DNA from: Gracilaria domingensis
Taxonomy: Eukaryota; Rhodophyta; Florideophyceae; Gracilariales; Gracilariaceae
Assembly: GCA_022539475.1 (NCBI GenBank)
Contig: VCMS01000008.1
Location: forward strand, 124,001 to 188,000
Direction of reading: 5' to 3'
DNA length: 64,000 nt
Positions 10,355 to 20,373 of this stretch are shown one piece after another; the stretch's first letter is position 1; each line of letters opens with the position of its first letter. Both the position numbers and the translations under genes were made by a program. The notes under the pieces are model-generated. The model ran no database searches. It saw only the letters and a program-made list of their open reading frames with translations, and was not told the DNA's origin.

Positions 10355-10915
10355 TGCGGACAACATCCTCTAATTCCTAAGATGTAGTAAAACTATCCTT
10401 ACAGAAAGTTTTCTCTCGTCAGAAAGGCCAACAGCCAGATAGTCGTTCGAGACAAACCTTTCCATCACTGGCTACTGCTACTAATGAAAGAGGAGAAATC
10501 ACGTATCGACCTTCGAAGTCTGTATATGTAGTAGTAAGACGCTACTTCAATATGGACGCATCTCTGAAGAGTGTGTGACTGTGAGTGCCAAGCTTCGTGA
10601 CAAAAGAACCGATTGGAACAATTCAACTTCTTGCGTCCCGTTGAACTTTATGCGATAAAAGGAGTGGACCAAGAAAACTTGAGAACCTTTCGAAGTATAT
10701 TCCTGAGCCAGGTCTACAACGCCACCGTACCGGCTCATAACTCTTATGCAGGAAACACATAGATTTCTTTTTCTTTCTTTATTGGAGACATAGATTTCTC
10801 GTCTTCAGTGTATTTAGCTCAGCGATATTTCTTCCCTAATGCCGACAAAAGCTGCTAATTACAAGGCTAGACTAGGTAAAACTATCTACAAATAGTTCTT
10901 TCTCGCTAGGAGGGC
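10355..10915. repeat. Diverged direct repeat, ~75 bp copies at 10355-10430 and 10838-10915
   Basis: Both copies share 'taatgc(g/c)gacaa', then a 'ctaatt' word, 'gtaaaactatc' and a 'tctcg' word in the same order and similar spacing. The first copy starts at the stop codon of the secreted-protein gene (10352-10354), so the second copy looks like a remnant of a local duplication of that gene's 3' end. Confidence 0.55.
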
Positions 10916-11080
10916 TTCCCGGGATATAAACAAGAAGCATTTTGGGGTTATTCAGAAGCGTTTTTTTGAACCAACTGCATAGTGTAGGAGAAGGCACTGG
11001 CTTCCTTCGTGAGAGAGAGTTTCTCTGAGCAGAAACACTCTATACTACGTCGCAATTAGGTTAAAATACCCATCAATAAC

Positions 11081-11097
11081 AGAGTGAGAGAGAGAGT

Positions 11098-11154
<57 letters not shown>
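11081..11154. repeat. Compound microsatellite, (AG)n followed by (TG)n
   Basis: About 48 bases of mainly AG repeats pass directly into about 27 bases of pure TG repeats. It is noncoding and probably length-variable. Confidence 0.95.
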
Positions 11155-11155
<1 letters not shown>

Positions 11156-11629
11156 TTAGGGAAACGTTGTAGGGGGTTCTTAGTAAACCCCACACGATAC
11201 GAGTAATTAACGTAACGTGCTCAAACTAAAGAAAAAAAGAAGAAGAAGGGAAACGGTGGAGCTAATTGGGCTTAGTATAGTCAATGAGTTGGTGGATACG
11301 CAGCATCAGTCAACGCCACTGGTTGCTTGTTCTTGCTGCAGTTCTTACGAGTTACAGAGAGGCCATATAACCTCGTACTACTCTGGGGTCAAACCAAAAG
11401 TTACTTTGTACAGGTCAAACCCCTCAGACATGAAGCATTGTCTTTTACTTTTCTCTGGTATAGCGCTCTTGGGCACGACTACCGCACCACGCTCGTAGTA
11501 GAGTCGAAGTGACACCCACTTGTGATACATGAAGAAAAATCTGTTTATAGGCAGCCTTAATTCCAATGCTACCTTATATTCAAAAGGAGTCTACAACAAG
11601 ACTAGGAAGCTGATAGATTCATCTTGAAC

Positions 11630-13105
11630 TCATTCCTTCCCAAATGGCAGTGAGATTTTTGGCACCTCTAGCTTTGGAACCTCTAGTTTCGGCAAAGAGA
11701 TTGGACCAACCTTCAAGCCTTCATCAGCTACTGGAGCAACAGTTCGTGGCTTCCTAGGCGCAGCCATCACACGTGGGCGCGAGACGGAATCAGCTTTCGA
11801 AACAGCTCCAACTTTAGTAGACGATACCTGCCCAGGTAACTCAAGCGACGGGGTAACAGGGGTGCTTGAGGCCAACGCAGCAGACAATACGCGCAGTTCC
11901 GCCTTCGCGTTTTCAAGGTCTCTTTCGATTCTTGAAAGCGTATCGCACTCCATCTGTGCCATGTAGCGCTTATAGTCTGACGACTTACAACCGCCGTCAG
12001 CAAGAGCGCTTTCGGAACCCATTTGCTTCGCGTAGGGGTTGGCAAGCAGCGGATCCCCACCAGAGTAAGTCACACCGCGATTGAGCATGATTCCCATGTC
12101 ACCAAGCATCGCACGGTAGGGGGATAAACTATCCTTTGAGGAGGAATTCTTCTTCTCTAGTTCAGCTTCGTATTGCGCTTGGAGTGCTGCAACTGTTTCC
12201 TCAAGACTGCTGACTTCCGCAGCAGAAACAAAGCCAGGAGGAGGAGCAAGTGCGGGATTTGGGCAGGCATACCAGTTAGGGGCGGTGCTCTTCAAAGGCG
12301 TGTTTTCAGCAACCTTTTCGTAAGCTGTCGAACTGCCTGTGATGTAAGAACTAATGTTATCGCAGAATTGTTTTCCATCTGAGCCGTTGAATCCTGAAAG
12401 AGCAGCACCTCCCATGGCCTTATCCGAGTTGGCCCAGCCACCCTTTAGAGCGCATTGCTTGTTAAACGACTCACATGGCGTGTACGCGCCTCTGAAGCGC
12501 AAGAATGGGATAGTATCTTCGCCGAACACTGAATCATACTCCTCAGAATCGATGTAACTGTCAATGTCCGCATCAACGCCCTTGGTGGCATAAATGTCAA
12601 GGTGAACTGAAATCTCCGCTCTCGTATCAGGCGCGCGACCGAGAAGGTGCATGAAATTCAGTTCGATGAAACGGAACTGAGAGGCACCTTCCAAGAATCG
12701 TGACTTGTAAGCGTTTGACTTTGCCAGAGCACGTACAAACTCGCGCGCAGAGATGTTTCCCGCTTTGTATTGCGACTCCGGTACTGCAAGCTCCGCACGC
12801 TCCTCTTCCATGATATATGCGTTTCCGAAAACGTGTCTATACGCCGCGCGCATCTGACTCTCCCGATCGTCTTCGCTGCTGTCGGAGTATAGAACCTTCG
12901 GCTGAAACGGTCCCAGGACATATCGTGAGAATGAATACGAATCGATATTTACAGTGTCTAAACCGCTGAGGACAGTCATAGACGGGACGTGGCGACTAGA
13001 ACGACGTGCATGAACGCGCTCATTGGTTGTAGTAGCGGAGTTTGGAGCGAATGAAGAGGAGAAGGACGAAACCGAGAGAGGGAGCGCACCCACAAAAGCT
13101 GCCAT
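11630..13105 (-). CDS. Nuclear-encoded phycobilisome rod linker with plastid transit peptide and C-terminal extension
   Basis: Linker polypeptide that organises phycobiliprotein hexamers in the phycobilisome on the plastid thylakoid. 491 residues, intronless, ATG at 13105. Residues 1-45 form a Ser/Arg-rich transit peptide with the red-lineage Phe near the start (MAAFVGALPLSV). Residues ~55-230 are a PBS linker domain (RAAYRHVFGNAYIMEEERAE, ISAREFVRALAKSNAYKSRF, FRFIELNFMHLLGRAPD, FLRFRGAYTPCESFNKQCAL). Beyond this are a Pro/Ala linker, two likely coiled-coil stretches (~300-325 and ~390-425) and a C-terminal tail of short repeats built on LPKLEVPKLEVPKISLP. Cyanobacterial rod linkers are about 250-290 residues, so the second half is an added module. 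Extended nuclear rod linkers are known from Porphyridium phycobilisomes; the exact orthologue is not assigned. Confidence 0.93.
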   Translation of the reverse strand: MAAFVGALPLSVSSFSSSFAPNSATTTNERVHARRSSRHVPSMTVLSGLDTVNIDSYSFSRYVLGPFQPKVLYSDSSEDDRESQMRAAYRHVFGNAYIMEEERAELAVPESQYKAGNISAREFVRALAKSNAYKSRFLEGASQFRFIELNFMHLLGRAPDTRAEISVHLDIYATKGVDADIDSYIDSEEYDSVFGEDTIPFLRFRGAYTPCESFNKQCALKGGWANSDKAMGGAALSGFNGSDGKQFCDNISSYITGSSTAYEKVAENTPLKSTAPNWYACPNPALAPPPGFVSAAEVSSLEETVAALQAQYEAELEKKNSSSKDSLSPYRAMLGDMGIMLNRGVTYSGGDPLLANPYAKQMGSESALADGGCKSSDYKRYMAQMECDTLSRIERDLENAKAELRVLSAALASSTPVTPSLELPGQVSSTKVGAVSKADSVSRPRVMAAPRKPRTVAPVADEGLKVGPISLPKLEVPKLEVPKISLPFGKE

Positions 13106-14574
<1,469 letters not shown>

Positions 14575-15501
14575 CTATCAAGGCAAGTCTTGCCATCGCG
14601 TAAATCCATACGCTGTTTCCTCATGTTTCTCATAGCATGATATTATTGACAGTGGGAAGCACTGTGCCTAGGTACCCTTGCTATCAACCTTCGTATGTAG
14701 TGCTGAAGGCCTTGACCCACACACGAGGAAACGCAACCAGAACTGGGCGTTAGAAAACGGCATTCTGATGTCAGAGTGCCCCATTCATTCATAGAGATTT
14801 GAGTGATGTGATACATCGTAGTGTTATTAACACAAGGTCGAGGAAAGGCGTCGGGTTTCACAATAGGGGTCTTCTGCCGCATGAGGTGCCATCAGGCTGT
14901 AGCAGAGACAATATCATTAGACTAACCACCTCTGCCTGTTCGGCCAGAGTTGTTTTGTTGTCTCGGTCAAGGTCAACAGATATATTGCTCGTGTAAACGT
15001 TTGTCCCGCACTATTAATTGCCTGACATTCGATTACATTCGGAAGTTGCTCCCGCTTGCTCCTGCCCCGCAGGGGCAGCAGCCCTATCATTGTATACGGA
15101 CTTCATCAGATTAAACCCGCGATCATAACAACAACAACCCTTAAAATCATCCTGTACCTTCGTAGCTCTTCATTCATTCTTTTCCTTCTTGCAATATGCA
15201 CTTGGTATCGAAAGCTCGGATTCAGCAGCGTTCCTTTCGATTTCCAGCACCAACGTCCCGCGAGGTTGGGCTTCGGATAAGACGCTGGTGCCATGATGGC
15301 AAAATCGATAGGCAGGTTTTTTTGGACAAGTGTGCCCGTCTGCCTTACGAGAAGGTACAGTAGTTGTTGAACTGCAACACTGTCGCACGGACTCAAGCTT
15401 TTCGGCGGACACCTTTGGATTATATTTGCTTTGGAGCCCAACGAGAAGATAAGGGTTGACGTATTACCCAGTTCTGTTTCCCTGTTCACATTTATTGAGG
15501 C
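14575..15501. other. Intergenic region between FabG and VOC gene
   Basis: 927 bases. A small perfect hairpin (ctgcccc/ggggcag, 3-base loop) lies near 15062-15078. No gene, RNA or larger repeat was recognised. Confidence 0.5.
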
Positions 15502-15894
15502 ATGTATCTTCGAGCCGACCTGGATCATATTGCTATTGAATGCCGAGACGTGCAGACACTGTTGAAATTCTACACGGAAACTCTTAAGTTCGCTCCGAGT
15601 GGCATTGAGGAATATGAGCAGGGTAAAAGGCCATTCCCGAGTGCTCGGGTATCTGATGTAACAATCATTGACTTTTTCAAGTATGAAAACGCTCATGCTA
15701 TGTCTGGACCTGGCCACTTCTGCTTTAGTATTGCCAAAAGTGATTTTGTCGGGTTGAAAGAGAGACTTGAAAAGGCTGGCATTTCCCTGGATGACCCAGT
15801 GAAGAGGAGTGGAGCACGAGGAGATGGACAGAGCATTTATTTTAAGGACCCTGAAAGCAACATGCTCGAGTTTCGGTATTACGAGAGCGCGTAG
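15502..15894 (+). CDS. VOC-superfamily (glyoxalase/dioxygenase fold) protein
   Basis: 130 residues forming one vicinal oxygen chelate module: LDHIAIECRDVQTLLKFYTETL at the start, GHFCFSIAKSDFVGLKERLEKAGI in the middle and FKDPESNMLEFRYYES at the end. The metal-ligand pattern of the fold is present at H9, H72 (GPGHFCF) and the final Glu (MLEFRY). This arrangement fits a homodimeric metalloenzyme or a fosfomycin/bleomycin-resistance-type protein; the substrate cannot be told. There is no targeting peptide. The stop is TAG. A longer open frame on the opposite strand (15106-15915) is considered its shadow. Confidence 0.85.
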   Translation: MYLRADLDHIAIECRDVQTLLKFYTETLKFAPSGIEEYEQGKRPFPSARVSDVTIIDFFKYENAHAMSGPGHFCFSIAKSDFVGLKERLEKAGISLDDPVKRSGARGDGQSIYFKDPESNMLEFRYYESA

Positions 15895-16846
15895 AGGACG
15901 TAATATTCCTGTCACTCAAAACTACGAAGTTGGTACCAGAATGTGATATGAGTACGGTGCTGCTGCGCTAGTGTGTGACGCTCACCGGATGATGTGGGGC
16001 ACCAGAGCATGTCGGCGTTTGTCGAAGTCAGTAAGATGGGTTTCCAGCGCTGCGAATAACCTGCGTAACTGAAGGTAACGACATTGCATTGCTAGCTTTA
16101 TGGATGGCGAGGGGTTTGGCAGCTACAGTAGCAGTGATTTCTCGTCGGCATCTAGATACGACGACAAGAGAACCCTTAGGGAAGGATTTGATAAATTCAA
16201 CTTCAGTCAGGCGGTAGCTTGCTCTTCACTGCGAGTTTTGGTTGGAATAGGAAGTTTCTGCGAGAAACTAAACCCATGATCACTTGCTTTCGCGAAATAC
16301 TGGGCGTTGCATCTGCAACGCAGGTTCTCATGTCATGTCATGATTCTTGCTCTTGTAGAAAACGGTTCTCCTTATCACCCGTCTAACTCATGTCCAGTGT
16401 GGATGTCCTGCTGACTGGTTGATTATCACGCATGTCTATTAGACAGAGCCAAGCGTATCGATACCAATTAATAGATTCGGTGAGAAAACCGTTTGAGACA
16501 GAAAGGACACTGAAGAATCTTTAGATATGCTCTACAGGTTGCGTTCTCAGACTTTTGAGCCTTGAGCGAGCCCTCTACCGTCCTTGAATTTATGGATATA
16601 GACCAAAGACAATTTAGACGTGCGAACGACACTGCCCCTAAAGTTATGACCAACGGCTTCTCACATAGTACAGAAACCGGTAGAGGTTGTGACGAGAATC
16701 ACACTGCTCGAGTAGGCACCATGGACGAAGAGTACCCAGACGGAGAGTACCAAGTGATCTCTACCTCCGGATGGATCTCGCAAGCGCGTTCAAGATCCGA
16801 GAAAGTACACAATAATCTAAGAGTTTACGTCAGCTATGACCTACGC
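15895..16846. other. Intergenic region between VOC gene and GST
   Basis: 952 bases between convergent genes, unusually long for a convergent pair in this window. A plus-strand open frame enters from here (16562) into the antisense of the GST gene; it has no ATG near its start and no family signature. Nothing else was recognised. Confidence 0.45.
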
Positions 16847-17488
16847 TTACTCCATCTTTGGAGTCTGATACTTGATAGGATACTTCTCATACCACTCAAC
16901 CACGCTCGGCTGCTCCATGATGGTCTTGTGAATAGCCATAAGCTTCGGGTACTCGTCAAAGACATCCGTAGGGACGAAGTCCATTATGCCACACTTGATG
17001 CTGTTGATGAAGCATGTAATGACAATGTCAGCAATAGAAAGCTTGTCGTCCACGGCGTACACACCTTCACCAAACAAGCTCAGCCTCTTCTCCAAAGCTC
17101 CAGCGTAACGAGGGATCCCCTCCGTTACAAATTTGTTTCTCTGCTCCTTGAGTTTCTCCTGATCATCACCACGATATCCATACAGGACCATAGCCAAATC
17201 GGCCAGTGTATCAACAATCTCATCAACCTTCAAAGCCGCGAGAGAGCAAGTGGGGTACAGTTTCCCGAGCTTGCCGACGTATCGAAGGATGGCGTTCGAC
17301 TGTGCAGCTACCTCACCATCGACAGTCATAGTTGGGACTGCTCCATACGGGGTAGTTGCCTTGATATCCTTCCACGAGGAGAAAGCAAAACGATCGTCTT
17401 CGAACTCAATGCCTCCGAGAATGAAGGCAAGGCGAATAGGCTCCGCGCGACCTCTTAAGTCAAAGTAAGTAAGCTTCATTTGGGGCAT
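16847..17488 (-). CDS. Glutathione S-transferase, sigma-like
   Basis: Conjugates glutathione to electrophiles or acts as a glutathione-dependent isomerase or peroxidase in the cytosol. 213 residues from the ATG at 17488 (MPQMKLTYFD), the usual GST length. The N-terminal thioredoxin-like half has the catalytic Tyr in LTYFDLRGRAEPIRLAF, the cis-Pro region (YGAVPTMTVDG) and the SNAILRYVGK motif. The all-alpha half includes LSIADIVITCFINSIK (N-capping/hydrophobic staple). The frame stays open 26 codons upstream but without an ATG. It is intronless, with stop TAA. Confidence 0.93.
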   Translation of the reverse strand: MPQMKLTYFDLRGRAEPIRLAFILGGIEFEDDRFAFSSWKDIKATTPYGAVPTMTVDGEVAAQSNAILRYVGKLGKLYPTCSLAALKVDEIVDTLADLAMVLYGYRGDDQEKLKEQRNKFVTEGIPRYAGALEKRLSLFGEGVYAVDDKLSIADIVITCFINSIKCGIMDFVPTDVFDEYPKLMAIHKTIMEQPSVVEWYEKYPIKYQTPKME

Positions 17489-17906
17489 GTTCAGCAAGAG
17501 CAGATGTGATCGAAGAGCAAAGGCAGAGATGAGATTGTGAGTGTGACAGTGGGCTGACCGCAGCAAATGCGAGCGCTGGAGGCGAGGCGCTTTTATACCA
17601 TTCGACTAAACAAGTGCTGAGGCAATTGCAGAAAATTGTTGTCGAAACTTGGGCCATGAGATTACATCTCAAGCCCTAGTATGTACTACCGTTGTACAGT
17701 CCATGCGCGTCGTTGATCCAGGAAATGTGTTTGACGGATATTGCGCGAATCAGAGGCAGAAGCATGGCTGGCACTACGGCAAGATAGACAAAGGGCATCG
17801 TCGGAATGTTGACGGGTCGTCATCGACCGTTCAGCGAAAAGATCATGCACTACACTGCGGCTTCTGGCCGTGCAGGGGCTTCCGCCTGGACGTTGCTGGG
17901 AAAGAT

Positions 17907-17935
17907 CGAGAAACGTTTCTGCGAAACGTTTCTCG
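17907..17935. repeat. Perfect palindrome, 13-bp arms, 3-base loop
   Basis: cgagaaacgtttc at 17907-17919 faces its exact reverse complement at 17923-17935. Each arm itself contains the near-palindrome gaaacgtttc, so the site holds two copies of a 10-bp symmetrical word that could bind a dimeric factor. Confidence 0.85.
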
Positions 17936-18044
17936 TGTTCCGAATCTCTTCTTCCAGCTGGGTGTTGCAACTTGCAATGGGCCGACAGCATCGCCCAAGT
18001 GGCAGAAGCAGAGCTGTGGAATCATCGTTATAACAAGCACGAAA

Positions 18045-18070
18045 CCGGACAATTACACCGGACAATTACA
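18045..18070. repeat. Tandem duplication of a 13-bp word
   Basis: ccggacaattaca occurs twice back to back (18045-18057 and 18058-18070) upstream of the TFIIA gene. It may be replication slippage or paired factor sites. Confidence 0.85.
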
Positions 18071-18421
18071 CCGATGGCCAAACAATGGGAACGCGCTGCA
18101 ATTATCGAAAAGCCAAGTACACTGTAATGTCTTCATACACGGTGGTGGGTGCCTTCCACGCAGTGGACCGTTTGAGCGCATGTGGCAAATACTCAAAATA
18201 GTGGCGTACAGGTCGATTTTGGCAGCGTGCGGCGCTTTGATTGGGCGGCGTTGCTTTGGCAGCCAGCGGCGCTCGGCAAGCTTACTTAATCAACCGCCTT
18301 GTTTTCGCCGCCTCCGGCAGACTCCGTTCGCAGCCGAGCGCCACTCTGCAACCGGTCCTCCCGCCACTGCCCAGCCCGTCTGCCCCGCCGCCGGAGTACT
18401 TAAGCCTCAGCCCCGAGCGCC

Positions 18422-19081
18422 ATGAACCAAGCGCATGTCCGCGAGGTTTACCTTCGGGTAATCGACGCAACTATTGAGGGCGTCCGAGCTGAGCTTGTCG
18501 ACAAGGGTGCTTCCGACTCTGCCGTCGACAGCCTTGTCGTCCTCAAGAAGCGATGGGCGGAACGTTTGCATACTCATGACTTCACGGATGACCCGGCGAT
18601 TGTCGAGAAGCCGTCCTCTTCCAGCAAGAACTCCAAGGCGAAGAAGCCGGACCCCGGCCTTACCCCGAAGGTTCCCCTCAAGCCCCCCGCAAGTCGGAAC
18701 GGCGTAATTTCCGTTGCAGCCCTCACCAACGACACAGAGGAACAGAACGGCCCATCGTTGCCCCCGGTTCCTCGGAAAACTCCTTCGCCTCCTTCGAAGA
18801 CGAGGGATGATCCTGAAGTCGTGGAGGTGAAGGTGGAGGAACGTCCCCGCAAGAGGCAGCGGATACCAGATGATGGCAAAGCGGAGGACAAGGGCGAAGC
18901 CTTGGACAGCAGCGACAGCGAGAGTGAATCAGATGATGAACCCCCTGAGAACCTTGTTCTTGCCCAGTACGAAAAGGTGAGGAAAGGGCCGAAATGGAAG
19001 TTAATACTCAAGGAGGGCATTGTGGTCATTCGTGACAGAGAGTACTTGTTCAATAAAGCGAACTGTGACCTAGACTTTTAG
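18422..19081 (+). CDS. GTF2A1: Transcription initiation factor IIA large (alpha/beta) subunit
   Basis: TFIIA large subunit stabilises TBP on promoter DNA in the nucleus. 219 residues, ATG at 18422. The N-terminal four-helix-bundle part (NQAHVREVYLRVIDATIEGV, KKRWAERL) and the C-terminal beta-barrel part (NLVLAQYEKVRKGPKWK, GIVVIRDREYLFNKANCD) are both present. They are separated by a low-complexity Pro/Ser/Lys linker and a Glu/Asp/Ser stretch, as in other eukaryotes; human TFIIA alpha/beta is 376, so the linker is short here. It ends with stop TAG at the position expected for the family's C-terminus. Confidence 0.93.
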   Translation: MNQAHVREVYLRVIDATIEGVRAELVDKGASDSAVDSLVVLKKRWAERLHTHDFTDDPAIVEKPSSSSKNSKAKKPDPGLTPKVPLKPPASRNGVISVAALTNDTEEQNGPSLPPVPRKTPSPPSKTRDDPEVVEVKVEERPRKRQRIPDDGKAEDKGEALDSSDSESESDDEPPENLVLAQYEKVRKGPKWKLILKEGIVVIRDREYLFNKANCDLDF

Positions 19082-20373
19082 GCTACTTCGTCGTCTTCGA
19101 CGGTCAGTGTGGGCATTCGCACATAGTTCTCTTCTGTAGAAACATGGGAATGCTGAGAACAGATATGGTCGAGTGCTGCTGGAACCGCTGAAGGCTCATC
19201 TCGTCACATGACATTCTTTCGTTGTCGACGCTCCACCTGAGTTCCGTCTTGTAAAGGAAATTTGCTTTGCAGCTTTCTCCTGTGCTCTTAATCTTCATGA
19301 ATTCCAAATACACTCCTTGTCTGCATCAATGTTGGCAAATCCATAGATTTGATGTGTTTGAACCGTGCATGCTACACGCTGTATCATGTAGTTTGAACTG
19401 CATCCTTTTCATTTACCCAAACTCGTTGACGATGAGTATGAGTCATGGTTGATGGGAATCCAGGCTTGAACTGGGACCATTCGATAGTTCAGGTGATACA
19501 GTACGAACAGCTTTCCACTTGAGTCATTCTTTGCGATGACCAAAGAAGTGTACCAAGGGTAAGGGTTACCGTCGTAGACATTATTCATGGAAGAGCCCTG
19601 AAGGAATGAATATCGATGTGTACAGTACGACAAGCGATACATGCACTTGCAAATACTGGATTAGGAACACACTCGAGAACTTGTGACCACTTGTTCCGGA
19701 GAAAGAACCCACCACCAACCTCCGCTCTCTCTCTCTCTCATTTATGGGCCCCCTAGTTTAACTAGCTGGGGAGCGCCAACCTCCTTATATCTCCGTAAAA
19801 GACATGCATGAAGAGATTGATTCCGTTTACCATCTGCATATAGAACATACAAAGTAATCCGTTTCCTTGTAAGAGAACATTTCTTTGAACATTTACACTA
19901 CGTCGTAATCAGCCTAGAGCATCCAAGAGGAAACAATAGGAAACTATAGAATCAATCAACAGCATCTATCTATTCCGAAGTTCGGAATCCGAACCTGTAC
20001 CTTGCAAACATTATGTACAGCTTTCGTAAGTCTTCTCACCCGATCGCATTCGGAAAGTAGGGATGGGGAACAAACATTCGCAACGCCAATGTGCGAACTG
20101 TTTCTTTGGACGACCACGGAATAGATTGGCAATACTCATTATCGAAGGATTTCCCATCTGGCTGTTGATTAAGTCCATGACATTTATAGTCTTTCGCAGA
20201 TATCTGCGTCGGATCTCGTACAACTGGGTGAGATCTTACATTTCCCTTCGAAGAGGCACTGTTGGTACCTGCACCAAGACATACACTGTTTTTCGGTCCA
20301 ACTGCAAGATATAGAGTCCAAACCCGTATATATCCTTGCACGGCACCCATTTATTTAGATTCACTTCATGACA
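19082..20373. other. Intergenic region between TFIIA and the Kazal-like gene
   Basis: 1.29 kb between convergent genes. It contains a short (ct)n run near 19725-19739. Minus-strand frames at 19409-19642 and 20036-20350 have no recognisable family and are not annotated. No RNA gene was seen. Confidence 0.45.

Larger units (their letters stand above)
10355..11629. other. Intergenic region with a diverged direct duplication and a microsatellite
   Basis: This 1.27-kb gap contains the duplicated 3'-flank segment and the (AG)n(TG)n tract listed separately. Short frames at 10547-10738 and 11217-11566 overlap on opposite strands and resemble nothing known. Confidence 0.5.
17489..18421. promoter_or_regulatory. 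Divergent region between GST and TFIIA with palindrome and tandem repeat
   Basis: 933 bases with both promoters. It includes the 13-bp-arm palindrome at 17907-17935 and the 13-bp tandem duplication at 18045-18070. The last 200 bases before the TFIIA ATG are GC-rich. A 258-codon plus-strand frame across the gap has no credible start or family. Confidence 0.4.

Noticed and set aside
15106-15915. 269-codon minus-strand open frame antisense to the VOC gene
   Set aside because: It overlaps a gene with clear family motifs, has no recognisable domain and looks like a frame kept open by the codon use of the plus strand.
16562-17458. 298-codon plus-strand frame
   Set aside because: Most of it is antisense to the GST gene; its start is not ATG and the part outside GST has no family pattern.
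17649-18425. 258-codon plus-strand frame before TFIIA
   Set aside because: It spans the palindrome, tandem repeat and GC-rich promoter region, and its composition changes along its length as in noncoding DNA.
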